This document shows positions 1-7,000 of a stretch of DNA of 22,090 bases, in pieces. Under the pieces are notes generated by a model. It worked only from the letters and a program-made list of their open reading frames with translations, was not told where the DNA came from and searched no databases. This DNA is from Verrucomicrobiota bacterium (GTDB lineage: Bacteria > Verrucomicrobiota > Verrucomicrobiia > Chthoniobacterales > UBA10450). A program made the position numbers and the translations under genes. The DNA is taken from positions 1 to 22,090 of the forward strand of contig QHOJ01000077.1 of NCBI GenBank assembly GCA_003218735.1, written 5' to 3'. Numbering within the stretch: the first letter of the stretch is position 1; each line of letters starts with the position of its first letter.

Positions 1-41
1 CGCCCTTTCCCTTCCAGCCAGGCCCGTTTCCGGTGGTCGTC

Positions 42-65
42 GCTCAGCTTCTTCTCGTTAGACCT
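42..65 (+). other. attC right-end-like sequence, copy 1
   Basis: The sequence CAGCTTCTTCTC followed by GTTAGAC (57-63) fits the integron core site GTTRRRY preceded by a CAGCT-like inner box. Bases 52-65 match 977-990 at 13 of 14 positions. It points in the same direction as the plus-strand gene downstream, as in integron cassettes. The left half of an attC would lie outside the window, so the folded site cannot be tested. An open minus-strand frame also crosses this stretch and is an alternative reason for its composition. Confidence 0.3.
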
Positions 66-209
66 CAATATCACATATGCTATTTTGCCCGATGGCAACC
101 CGAGACGCTGAAGAGCACGCCTGGAGATGTGCTGCGCTTGTGGCGAAAGCTTGCGAAAATCGGTCGTGAGTCGTACAAATCGAAGAAATCCATAAACTAA
201 AACGGTAGT

Positions 210-820
210 ATGAATGCCCTCCAGAATATGAGGACTTATATCCTCGCCTGCATCGTGGTTGTTATCTCGCAACCCCTCCGGGGATTTGCCCAGCAGGACT
301 CAAAAGCATCAAGCGCCGGCCCGCAATCTGTCCTCGCGCAGCGAGATGGCGGACACGATTTCGACTTTGAATTGGCATTTGGAAAACGCGCCTTTGGCGC
401 CTCCAGCGCCCCCTGAGTGGCTCCAATACCTGGGTCGAATATGAAGGGACAAGCGTCGTTCGGAAGATTTGGAATGGGCGCGCCAATCTGATAGAACTCG
501 AGGTCGATGGTCCGGAAGGCCATATCGAAGGTCTGAACCTGCGGCTCTACAATCCTCAGTCTCACCAGTGGAGCCTCAATTTCGCCAGCAGCAGCGGTGG
601 CACCATGAGCCAGCCGACGATCGTTGAATTCAAAAATGGTCGCGGCGAGTTTTTTGATCAGGAACCATTTAATGGCCGGGCCATCCTTGTCCACTTTGTC
701 ATCTCGGATATCAAACCGGACTCGTGCCGTTTTGAACAATCGTTCTCAGATGATGGGGGCAAAACGTGGGAGGTAAACTGGATCGCACTCGGACGAACGA
801 GTGAAGACAGAATCGGATAA
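210..820 (+). pseudogene. secreted DUF1579-like protein, frameshifted
   Basis: The first frame (210-416) gives a start, a hydrophobic signal peptide (about residues 7-27, ending near GFAQQ) and the beginning of a DFDFE motif. The rest of the protein continues in another frame from base 371 (IGIWKTRL, then SGSNTWVEYEG, NGRANLIELEV, SFDDGGKTWEVNW-like blocks) to the TAA at 818-820. One missing base near 369-372, where the sequence reads GAATTGG and GAAATTGG would restore the frame, joins the two parts into about 203 residues. The reconstructed FDFEIGxWKT start and WVEYEG block resemble DUF1579-type secreted proteins of unknown function; that family call is from memory. The upstream region has no clear Shine-Dalgarno sequence. 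It may be a pseudogene or a sequencing error; nothing else in the gene looks decayed. Confidence 0.6.
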
Positions 821-1046
821 AGCGCCGTACTAAGGAGGTTGGTGGTTGATAGATCAGAGTTGAGAGCTTTGCCGCGCTCAGCGCCGCAGCGGTGGCTGAT
901 CTCGTTGACTCGTGCGCTCCCGCTTACTCGGCTTTTCGGCTTGCCAATCTATGTCGCTCGCATCCCCGCAGCTCCATTCTCGTTAGGCCTATTACGCATA
1001 TCCCCGAATCAACACAAACCCGAAAGCAAAACCAAAAAGCAAAATC
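821..1046. other. intergenic stretch between accessory genes
   Basis: This 226-base gap holds no convincing gene. It has a purine-rich AAGGAGGT at 832-839 with a TTG/GTG just after it, but the frame that follows encodes an arginine- and proline-rich product and runs into the next gene out of frame. An imperfect inverted repeat (GATCAG near 850, CTGATC near 896) and the second attC-like sequence are the only structures I see. Confidence 0.4.
966..990 (+). other. attC right-end-like sequence, copy 2
   Basis: CAGCTCCATTCTC followed by GTTAGGC (982-988) and CCT repeats the sequence at 45-65 with one substitution and one inserted base in the inner part. It lies 57 bases before the next plus-strand gene, in cassette-like orientation. 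I could not find a matching RYYYAAC left end in the preceding 140 bases, which weakens the attC reading. Confidence 0.3.
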
Positions 1047-1889
1047 ATGGAATCCGCCAAGAGAATCTTAAGAAACGCACTGTTCGCGATAGCGGTGGTC
1101 GCCGGCCTCTGGTGGTTTCTGGCCGATCGACCGTCGCCGTTGAGCGGCTTGGAATTGCCGGCGAGGGCGCTGCGCGACTACATCGACGCCGCGCGTCGTG
1201 GAGACTGCGCGGCTGTCGTTGCCGCGCTTTCGGCTCGAAGCCGTGAGCTCGCAACGGCGGCCGTGGCCGGTCGTTCGACACTGGAGCGATCCTTCTGCGA
1301 TTACTCGCCAGCGACTGCAAAGCTACCCGACTTCGAGACAAACCGGATCCGCGTCGAGCGCGTGTCGGGCACGACCGCCCTGGTCTCCGCCAGCTACACG
1401 TATGATCGCTTCTTCGGATTCTTCGGCCGAGGTCGCAGCCGTTACACCTATACCCTCTCGTTCGAAAACGGAGCCTGGCGCGTTGACCTGACGGAAGCTC
1501 TGGATCCCGCGAGCCGACCGAATCGGGACAGGCGCGCGATGTTTCTCGTCCAGCAGGTGTACTCCGCCCTGAGGTCTCACGCGCGGTCGAGCGGCACATT
1601 GACTGACAATGCCGCGGTGATCCGGGCGCAGATGCCCGGGTTCCAGTTTCCGGAAATCCGATCCGGAGTCGCCGACTCCGCCGCACCACCCGATACTCCT
1701 TATGTCGCGCTGGAGCCGGCGGGTGCCTGCCTCTGTATAAGTCTCAGGTCGGCCAGCGGCACGCTCGTCATGGTGAAGCTTCCACCAGAAGGGTCCCAAG
1801 CCACGTACCAGTACGGCCGCATTCCCTCTGCGTGCGACGACAAGCCGCTGGCCCAGTCCTACCATGGCTCGACGAGCGGAATCAGATAG
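1047..1889 (+). CDS. membrane-anchored hypothetical protein
   Basis: I do not recognise a family. The 280-residue product starts with a short basic segment and one membrane helix (about residues 10-25, ending WWFLADRP), so it is probably an inner-membrane protein with the bulk outside. Residues 40-70 are helical and include an ARRGDCAAVV segment. Residues 95-150 contain RVERVSGTTALVSASYTY and LSFENGAWRVDL, a pattern seen in NTF2-like/DUF4878-type domains, so that fold is possible but unproven. Cysteines appear singly and as a CLC pair near residue 228. The gene is visibly richer in G and C than its neighbours and has no operon partner, which fits an acquired gene. The start follows an A-rich stretch without a clear ribosome site. 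Confidence 0.6.
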   Translation: MESAKRILRNALFAIAVVAGLWWFLADRPSPLSGLELPARALRDYIDAARRGDCAAVVAALSARSRELATAAVAGRSTLERSFCDYSPATAKLPDFETNRIRVERVSGTTALVSASYTYDRFFGFFGRGRSRYTYTLSFENGAWRVDLTEALDPASRPNRDRRAMFLVQQVYSALRSHARSSGTLTDNAAVIRAQMPGFQFPEIRSGVADSAAPPDTPYVALEPAGACLCISLRSASGTLVMVKLPPEGSQATYQYGRIPSACDDKPLAQSYHGSTSGIR

Positions 1890-1959
1890 AACATTAGTCG
1901 TGGTGGTGAGTTGTATTCGCGCCAGGAACTTGTAGCGATGCTCTGTGGCATCGATGAAT

Positions 1960-2235
1960 TTAATTCGACGGTCGCAGATCGCCGCTGCAGTGTTCGAGGA
2001 ATTCGAGCGCTTTGTCGAAGCTTCGACGCTGGAGATAATGCGCAAGCCGCGGGTCGATGGGACGCGGCAGTGCTGCTGACAGCTTGTCGATCTTTTCCGA
2101 AACGGCGCTCAATCGCGCAAGGTGGGCTTGTGCATCGCGTCGACTTTCGTCATCGCGAATGATGGCGAGGCGTTCGCGCAAAGCATCTGTCAGATCGACA
2201 ATCGCGTGTTCCATTGATGATTGGAGAGACGCCAT
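1960..2235 (-). CDS. small helical protein of unknown function
   Basis: I do not recognise it. The 91 residues are almost entirely amphipathic helix: LTDALRERLAIIRDDESRR, then HLARLSAVSEKIDKLSAALP, a proline break (RPIDPRL) and a last helix SFDKALEFLEHC. There is no signal or membrane segment, so it should be cytosolic, perhaps a helical bundle. Two starts are possible: the ATG at 2235, preceded by GGAGG about ten bases upstream, or the ATG at 2214, which has no ribosome site. The first start and its GGAGG both sit in a 13-base-pair hairpin. It lies downstream of the DUF2934 gene on the same strand with an 87-base gap. Confidence 0.55.
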   Translation of the reverse strand: MASLQSSMEHAIVDLTDALRERLAIIRDDESRRDAQAHLARLSAVSEKIDKLSAALPRPIDPRLAHYLQRRSFDKALEFLEHCSGDLRPSN

Positions 2236-2250
2236 CTATGGCGTCCCTCC
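2223..2250 (-). promoter_or_regulatory. hairpin covering ribosome site and start codon
   Basis: Two 13-base arms (2223-2235 and 2238-2250) are complementary except for one pair and are separated by two bases. Read on the minus strand, the 5' arm contains GGAGG and the 3' arm begins with the ATG at 2235. Folding would hide both from ribosomes. There is no T-run on either side, so it is not a typical terminator. Confidence 0.55.
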
Positions 2251-2322
2251 ATAACAAAAACTCGCAACCGCTCGCTGTTCCCGGCAAGTCATGTCATTGC
2301 AAGCGACACGGCCGCCTCTACA

Positions 2323-2703
2323 TCAGCGCGGACCAATTTCGGAGAGGAGTTGGCGTTTGGCTTCGAGCCAATCCGAATCGGCGTCACCCGGCAGCGCGAA
2401 TCGGCGGCGGCGTTCTGAAATGAAATAGGCGCGCATGCGAATTTCTTCGTCTGACGGGTGCGCTGCTGGCCCTGCCTCGGGCGGCATCGAGACCTTTGGT
2501 TTTCGCGCAATCACACTTTTCTTGGCAGACGGTTCAGTGGCTTTCCTCGTTGCCGACATGCGAGGCGGCGCTTTTTTGGATTTAGTTCCGAGAGGTGATC
2601 CGCCAGCTTCGTCCGGTCCACCTCCAATTTCGGCTTGGACAATTTTGTTCTTTTTCGGCACAGATTGATTGGGGTTGATGATTTTAATTCGTTTACTGCG
2701 CAT
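2323..2703 (-). CDS. DUF2934 domain protein
   Basis: The 126-residue product has two parts. Residues 1-80 are lysine-, proline- and serine-rich and look disordered (KKNKIV, TKSKKAPP, ATRKATEPSAKK). Residues 82-122 carry the DUF2934 signature: PSDEEIRMRAYFISERR, a short glycine/aspartate link and WLEAKRQLLSE. DUF2934 is a short conserved domain of unknown function found in many environmental bacteria, often in small basic proteins. No membrane segment is present. It is followed on the same strand by the small helical gene, and its own upstream region (2704-2769) is shared with the divergent yvlD-like gene. Confidence 0.75.
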   Translation of the reverse strand: MRSKRIKIINPNQSVPKKNKIVQAEIGGGPDEAGGSPLGTKSKKAPPRMSATRKATEPSAKKSVIARKPKVSMPPEAGPAAHPSDEEIRMRAYFISERRRRFALPGDADSDWLEAKRQLLSEIGPR

Positions 2704-2769
2704 CAGAGGATTGGCAAGTTGTTTCTGGCCTGCGTTTGGCGGAACCCTAAATCACGATAACTTCTTTGT

Positions 2770-3195
2770 ATGCAACATTTCGTTTTCCGCTGGTTTGTAA
2801 CGACATTTGCGGTGTTTGTGGCCGCACCGATTGTTGGGATCAGTTACGGCGATCGGATCGGCTGTCTCCTGGCCGCGTCGCTTCTGCTTGGGATTGTGAA
2901 CGCCTTTATTCGTCCTGTCTTGCTGTTGTTAAGCCTCCCATTGATTCTCGTGACGCTGGGCGTGTTTATTTTGATTATCAATGCACTGATGTTGAAATTC
3001 GTTGGCGAGATAGTGCCATGTTTTGAGGTCCCCGGCTTTTGGCGCGCATTCTGGGGCGCGATTATTATCAGCATCGTTAGCTGGATAATGAGCGCGTTCT
3101 TTCGCGGGACCGACGGACGTGTGCACGTGCTCACGCATCACACGCAAATTCGGCGAGTCCGCGGACGCGTAATTGACCCGGACGAGCGAGGCTGA
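2770..3195 (+). CDS. YvlD-like four-helix membrane protein (phage holin 4_2 family)
   Basis: The 141-residue protein has four hydrophobic helices (roughly residues 5-25, 30-57, 58-80 and 88-110) and a short charged C-terminal tail. The pattern GDRIGCLLAASLLLGIVNAFIRP-like, then LPLILVTLGVFILIINALML, is typical of the YvlD/phage_holin_4_2 family. Despite the name, the family is mostly chromosomal and is not a lysis gene; in Bacillus the relative belongs to an envelope-stress regulon. The role here is unknown beyond being an inner-membrane protein. It is transcribed divergently from the DUF2934 gene and stands alone. The ATG follows CTTCTTTGT without a ribosome site. Confidence 0.8.
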   Translation: MQHFVFRWFVTTFAVFVAAPIVGISYGDRIGCLLAASLLLGIVNAFIRPVLLLLSLPLILVTLGVFILIINALMLKFVGEIVPCFEVPGFWRAFWGAIIISIVSWIMSAFFRGTDGRVHVLTHHTQIRRVRGRVIDPDERG

Positions 3196-3287
3196 AAGTG
3201 ACAGGCAAGATCTCTGTTGGCCCAACAGGCTGAAAGCCGGCGAATCGAGCCGACCGAACGAGGCTCAGAGCGAGGGATTCTCTTTGT
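3196..3287. terminator. possible terminator hairpin between convergent genes
   Basis: Between the convergent yvlD-like and sigma-factor genes lies a short perfect inverted repeat, CTGTTGG (3214-3220) and CCAACAG (3222-3228). The stem is short and no T-run follows on either strand, so termination is only a guess from position. Confidence 0.25.
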
Positions 3288-3890
3288 CTAAGCCAGGTAC
3301 CTGCTTAAGCGCGCGCGCAGCTCCGTTCGCGCGCGGAAGAGAACGCTTTTGACTGCGGGCACGGAGAGATCGAGGACTTCGGAAATTTCCTCATAGCTGA
3401 GCTGCTCATAGCGTCGCAGAATCAAGGCCATGCGCTGGCTCTCCGGGAGTTGTGTGATCGCCTCTTCGATCGCTTGCTGGAGTTCACTTTCCAGAAGTGA
3501 TGCGTCTGGAGCCGGGTTAACTTCATCCTTGACCGGGAATTCCTCCGCGCCGGGATTGGTTTGGAGCGGCACATGCGCATGGCGCTTGGAACGGCGCAAC
3601 TCATTAAACACGAGATTACGTGTAATTTTCAGCAGCCAGGTCGTGAATTTTGCGCTCGGGACATATCGGCGGGCGCTTTTCCAGACGCGGATGAAAACTT
3701 GCTGCGCGATGTCTTCAACATCGGAGTTACTGCCGAGCATGCGCGCCACCGTGCCAGCGACAAGACTTTGGTGACGTTCGATCAGCTCCTCGAACGCGCC
3801 CGTATCGCCTCGACCCACCAACTGCATGAGCCGCACGTCTTCAGTATCCTCCTCCGATTTTCCCACGGTTCCTTGGTCTTTGCCAGACAT
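3288..3890 (-). CDS. ECF-type RNA polymerase sigma factor
   Basis: The 200-residue protein is a sigma-70 family factor with only regions 2 and 4, the ECF pattern. Region 2 covers about residues 28-100: FEELIERHQSLV, then DVEDIAQQVFIRVWKS and FTTWLLKITRNLVFNELRR, which bind core polymerase and the -10 element. Region 4 covers about 135-195: LPESQRMALILRRYEQLSYEEIS-like helix and the helix-turn-helix DLSVPAVKSVLFRARTELR for the -35 element. The linker (105-130) is acidic and proline-rich. There is no anti-sigma gene next to it on either side, so its control is not visible here. The upstream region is shared with mqnE, which is divergent. The start at 3890 is the first in-frame ATG and gives normal length. 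Confidence 0.9.
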   Translation of the reverse strand: MSGKDQGTVGKSEEDTEDVRLMQLVGRGDTGAFEELIERHQSLVAGTVARMLGSNSDVEDIAQQVFIRVWKSARRYVPSAKFTTWLLKITRNLVFNELRRSKRHAHVPLQTNPGAEEFPVKDEVNPAPDASLLESELQQAIEEAITQLPESQRMALILRRYEQLSYEEISEVLDLSVPAVKSVLFRARTELRARLSRYLA

Positions 3891-4040
3891 CGGTCACTTG
3901 GACGTGTACATGAGCGAAATTTGCTAAGAATCTGGCGACTGACAAAAATCTGCTTCCTTACATTCGCCGCCATGGTTTTTGTTGCAAGGTGGAAGCGCTC
4001 TGTGCATGCTTGGTCGCGCCAGGCTTTGACCCTGGCAGGG

Positions 4041-5189
4041 ATGAATTACCTGCTTATTCCAAAAGAACTCAGGCCGATCGCCGAAAAAGTGGAGGCGAAT
4101 GAACGAATTTCAGAGGCCGATGCTCTCGCTCTGTATCGCTCGAAGGATCTCAACCCGCTCGGGATGATCGCCAATGTCGTGCGGGAGCGAAAAAATGGAA
4201 ACTACGCCAGCTATATCCACAACCGTTACATCAATTATTCCAACATTTGTGTACTCTCCTGCCAGTTCTGCGCCTTCGCGGCGAAGAAACGCGACGTCCA
4301 TGCCTTTGAATATGCGCGTGAGGAGATCATCCGGGCAGTCGCTGAAGCGCTACCCCTTGGAATAACCGAAGTGCACATGGTCGGGGGCTTGCATCCGACG
4401 TTGAAGAAGGATTGGTATTTGGACCTCCTGCGCGGTCTGCGCGCTCTCGATCCTGATCTCCATATCAAGGCGTTCACCGCCATCGAAGTGCGTCACCTCG
4501 CGCGGCGAGTCTTTCACATTTCGATTCCAGATACGCTCGAGCTTTTGCGTGATACCGGCCTCGGCTCAATCACTGGCGGCGGTGCGGAGATTTTCGATCC
4601 CGTTGTGCGAGACCAAATTTGCCGCGGGAAAGAAACTGCCGAGGAATGGCTCGACATCCACCGGACGTGGCATCGAATGGGCGGCCGCAGCACGTGCACG
4701 ATGCTCTACGGACACATCGAGACACTTGCTCAACGCGTCGATCATTTGTGCCAGCTCCGCCGGTTGCAGGATGAGACCAACGGTTTTACCGGGTTCGTTC
4801 CCTTTGCTTTCGAACCGCAAACAACTGTGCTCGCGCACGTAAAACCGGCGTCCGCGTTTGAGCAGCTTCGCAATCTCGCGGTTAGCCGCATTTACCTGGA
4901 CAACATCGAGCATCTTACCGCTTATTGGGTGAGCATGGGATTGCCGCTGGCTCAGGTCTCGCTCAGCTACGGGGTGGACGATTTGCACGGCACCATTATC
5001 GAGGAAAAAATTTTCCACATGGCCGGTGCGACCACCCCGCAACAGCAAACCATCGCGGCCCTAGAACATGCAATCCGGGAAGCAGGCCGTGAACCGATTC
5101 AGCGTGACAGCTTTTACCGGCATATTTCTCCGAGTCCAACGAACGCGAGACATACAGCGTCAGCTCCAACCGAGCTTGCCTGCGCCTAA
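4041..5189 (+). CDS. mqnE: aminofutalosine synthase MqnE (radical SAM)
   Basis: This enzyme joins the chorismate-derived enolpyruvyl benzoate made by MqnA to adenosine from S-adenosylmethionine, giving aminofutalosine in the futalosine route to menaquinone. The 382-residue product has the radical-SAM cluster motif CVLSCQFC with Cys70, Cys74 and Cys77, followed by AFAAKKRD. A VHMVGGLHP segment (about 111-119) and the GSITGGGAEIF segment (about 175-185) are typical of the MqnE/MqnC group; adjacency to mqnA favours MqnE. The frame stays open far upstream through the antisense of the sigma gene, but homologous sequence begins at about 4041 (MNYLLIPKELRPIAEKVE), after GGCAGGG, a reasonable ribosome site. 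A possible longer start lies at 3972. The enzyme is cytosolic. It is first in the mqnE-mqnA-DUF72 group. Confidence 0.9.
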   Translation: MNYLLIPKELRPIAEKVEANERISEADALALYRSKDLNPLGMIANVVRERKNGNYASYIHNRYINYSNICVLSCQFCAFAAKKRDVHAFEYAREEIIRAVAEALPLGITEVHMVGGLHPTLKKDWYLDLLRGLRALDPDLHIKAFTAIEVRHLARRVFHISIPDTLELLRDTGLGSITGGGAEIFDPVVRDQICRGKETAEEWLDIHRTWHRMGGRSTCTMLYGHIETLAQRVDHLCQLRRLQDETNGFTGFVPFAFEPQTTVLAHVKPASAFEQLRNLAVSRIYLDNIEHLTAYWVSMGLPLAQVSLSYGVDDLHGTIIEEKIFHMAGATTPQQQTIAALEHAIREAGREPIQRDSFYRHISPSPTNARHTASAPTELACA

Positions 5190-5210
5190 ATGGCAGGGCG
5201 CGAATAGTAG

Positions 5211-5258
5211 GGCGCCTGTGTCAGCCCCGAATGCTTTTCGGGGGTTCACAGAAACGCC
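5211..5258 (+). promoter_or_regulatory. three-part stem-loop between mqnE and mqnA
   Basis: Nested complementary blocks form one long hairpin: GGCG (5211-5214) with CGCC (5255-5258), CTGTG (5216-5220) with CACAG (5247-5251), and CCCCGAA (5225-5231) with TTCGGGG (5237-5243) around a five-base loop. It begins 21 bases after the mqnE stop. No T-run follows. It could be an RNA processing or attenuation element, or a dispersed repeat unit; no second copy is in the window. Confidence 0.55.
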
Positions 5259-5275
5259 CTGCAAATTTATCCACT

Positions 5276-6100
5276 TTGAAATCCCGTCGCATCGGCTGCG
5301 TCAAATATCTCAACGCCCGCCCGCTTATTCGTGGCTGGCCGGGTGAGGTGGATTTCGATCATCCATCGACGCTCTGTAAGCGGCTTGCAAGTGGTGAGCT
5401 GGATGTCGCCCTTGTCTCGAGTCTGGAATTTCTGCGCAACCCGATTTACCGAATTGTCGATAATGTCTCCATCTCTTCTTACGGCTCCGTTTACAGCGTG
5501 ATCATCGCCCATCAGGGAAAAATTTCTGAGCTCGATGAAATCGAACTCGACCCAGCAGCGGAAACATCGACGAATTTGCTGCGTTGTTTGCTGGCCGAAT
5601 TGAATTTGCATCCCCGTTTCGTGGAGGGCGGAGCTGCCGCGACGCTGCGGTCTGATATTTACGGGCTCGCAGGAGCTCGCCCCTCCACAGCGCGTTTGCT
5701 CATCGGCGATCAGGCGATCCATTTTCGTGAGAACCACAGAGACGAATTTCACTTTTGGGACCTCGGGGAGGAATGGCAGAAGATTTTCGATGTTCCGTTT
5801 GTTTACGCTCTGTGGCTGATTCGGCCGGAAGTCGTCGAAGCAAAACGAATAGCAAGCCGTTTACGCAGATTGCGCGACGAGAACCTGGACAGGATCGACG
5901 ACTTGATCGGCGAAGAGAAAGATTTCGATCACGATTTTTGCCATCGCTATTACGGGGAAAATCTCCGATTCAGCTTCGGAGAGAAAGAAAGGAAAGGTTT
6001 GAGCGAGTTTTATAAACGCTGCGTGAAACTGCATCTTCTCGCGCATCCCGGTTTGGGATTTGCAGCCTGGGATTTGGAGCTTGCTCACCGCTGCGTATGA
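5276..6100 (+). CDS. mqnA: chorismate dehydratase MqnA
   Basis: MqnA removes water from chorismate to give 3-[(1-carboxyvinyl)oxy]benzoate, the first committed step of futalosine-pathway menaquinone synthesis. The product begins RRIGCVKYLNARPL, the characteristic N-terminus of the MqnA/MqnD periplasmic-binding-protein-like family. LASGELDVALVSSLEFLRNP (about residues 37-56) and SYGSVYSVIIAH (about 67-78) form the ligand cleft. Length from the TTG at 5276 is 274 residues, normal for the family. An ATG at 5231 is in frame, but it lies inside a stem-loop and would add 15 residues with no family resemblance, so I prefer the TTG; neither has a good ribosome site. Its TGA overlaps the next ATG by four bases (ATGA), suggesting coupled translation. 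MqnD is the main alternative but fits less well. Confidence 0.85.
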   Translation: MKSRRIGCVKYLNARPLIRGWPGEVDFDHPSTLCKRLASGELDVALVSSLEFLRNPIYRIVDNVSISSYGSVYSVIIAHQGKISELDEIELDPAAETSTNLLRCLLAELNLHPRFVEGGAAATLRSDIYGLAGARPSTARLLIGDQAIHFRENHRDEFHFWDLGEEWQKIFDVPFVYALWLIRPEVVEAKRIASRLRRLRDENLDRIDDLIGEEKDFDHDFCHRYYGENLRFSFGEKERKGLSEFYKRCVKLHLLAHPGLGFAAWDLELAHRCV

Positions 6101-6975
6101 AACGCAGTGGCGAGTTGCGTATCGGGATCTCCGGATGGCGATACCCGGGATGGCGTGGCAAATTTTATCCGAAAGGCCTGGCGCAACGGCGCGAGCTTGA
6201 ATACGCCAGCGACATATTCAACTCGATCGAGATCAACGGCTCGTTTTATTCGCTCCAACGACCGTCCAGTTATCAGCGCTGGTACTCAGATACGCCAGAC
6301 GATTTTCTATTTGCCGTCAAAGGCGGTCGTTTCATCACGCACATGAAAAAACTGCGCGATGTCGGAGTGCCACTGGCGAACTTCTTTGCTTCTGGCGTAA
6401 TCGCTCTTCGGGAAAAGCTCGGCCCGATTCTTTGGCAATTGCCCCCAAATCTTGCCTTGGATGAGCAACGCTTGAGTGAATTTTTCAAGTTGCTGCCGCG
6501 TAACACGCGTGAAGCAGCAAACCTTGGGAAAAAACACGACAATAAACTCAGGGCACGCGCCTGGACGAGGATCAGCATCTCCCGCCGCATTCGTTACGCC
6601 ATCGAAGTTCGGCACGATAGCTTCATGACCCCGGAGTTCTTCGCGCTCCTGCGGAAGCATAACATTGCCTTTGTCTTTGCCGACACCGCCGGCAAATGGC
6701 CATACGCCGAAGATTTGACTGCCGATTTCATTTACATCCGACTGCATGGCGCCTAAGAACTTTATGTCAGCGGTTATAACGACAAGACGCTCAGGTGGTG
6801 GGCTAACCGCATCGAGCACTGGCGAAAAGCAGAGCAACCGCGTGACGCGAAACTGATTACTCGCGCAAGAAGAGCCGCCAAACAACTCGATGTATTCGTT
6901 TACTTCGATAACGACGCCAAAGTCTATGCGCCTTTTGATGCGCGGCGGCTGGCGGCGCAGCTCAGAGTTGCGTAG
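6097..6975 (+). pseudogene. DUF72 family protein with in-frame stop
   Basis: The reading frame encodes a DUF72 (YecE-like, TIM-barrel fold) protein of unknown function. LRIGISGWRYPGWRGKFYPK (residues 7-26), FNSIEINGSFYSLQ, FLFAVKGGRFITHMKKL, LGPILWQLPPNL and IRYAIEVRHDSF are all family motifs. Codon 220 (6754-6756) is TAA in the block LHGA-stop-ELYVSGYND, where relatives have a glutamate or similar residue, so one G-to-T change would explain it. The same frame continues for 72 further codons of family-like sequence (WWANRIEHWRK, VFVYFDND) to TAG at 6973-6975, giving 292 residues in all. There is no other damage. It overlaps mqnA by four bases. It may be a recent nonsense mutation, a sequence error or, less likely, readthrough; the truncated 219-residue form lacks the last part of the barrel. 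Confidence 0.75.
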
Positions 6976-7000
6976 TTCTTCGCAGTTCAGATGTGTGAAA

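Noticed and set aside
1..300. Open minus-strand frame at the left edge, with protein-like segment SNEKKLSDDHRKRAWLEGKG
   Set aside because: It stays open to about base 300 but has no ATG, only GTG (72-74) or TTG (66-68) as possible starts, and its end is outside the window. It could be the first part of a gene running left, but there is too little to call.
845..910. Imperfect hairpin ending CTGATCTCGTTGACT as a further attC site
   Set aside because: GTTGACT does not fit GTTRRRY and no complementary left end is present.
839..1246. Plus-strand frame after a strong AAGGAGGT
   Set aside because: The product is rich in arginine and proline with no domain-like pattern, and its second half is an out-of-frame reading of the gene at 1047.
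1323..2045. Long minus-strand frame opposite the 1047-1889 gene
   Set aside because: It is a shadow of the GC-rich gene; codon pattern and composition favour the plus strand.
2741..2769. GGAAC followed by CTTC as an ECF-type promoter for the yvlD-like gene
   Set aside because: The transcription start would fall at the ATG itself and the spacing is one base short; a five-base match is easily chance.
3561..4040. N-terminal extension of mqnE by 160 codons
   Set aside because: This part reads the sigma-factor gene antisense and does not resemble radical-SAM proteins; the family begins at about 4041.
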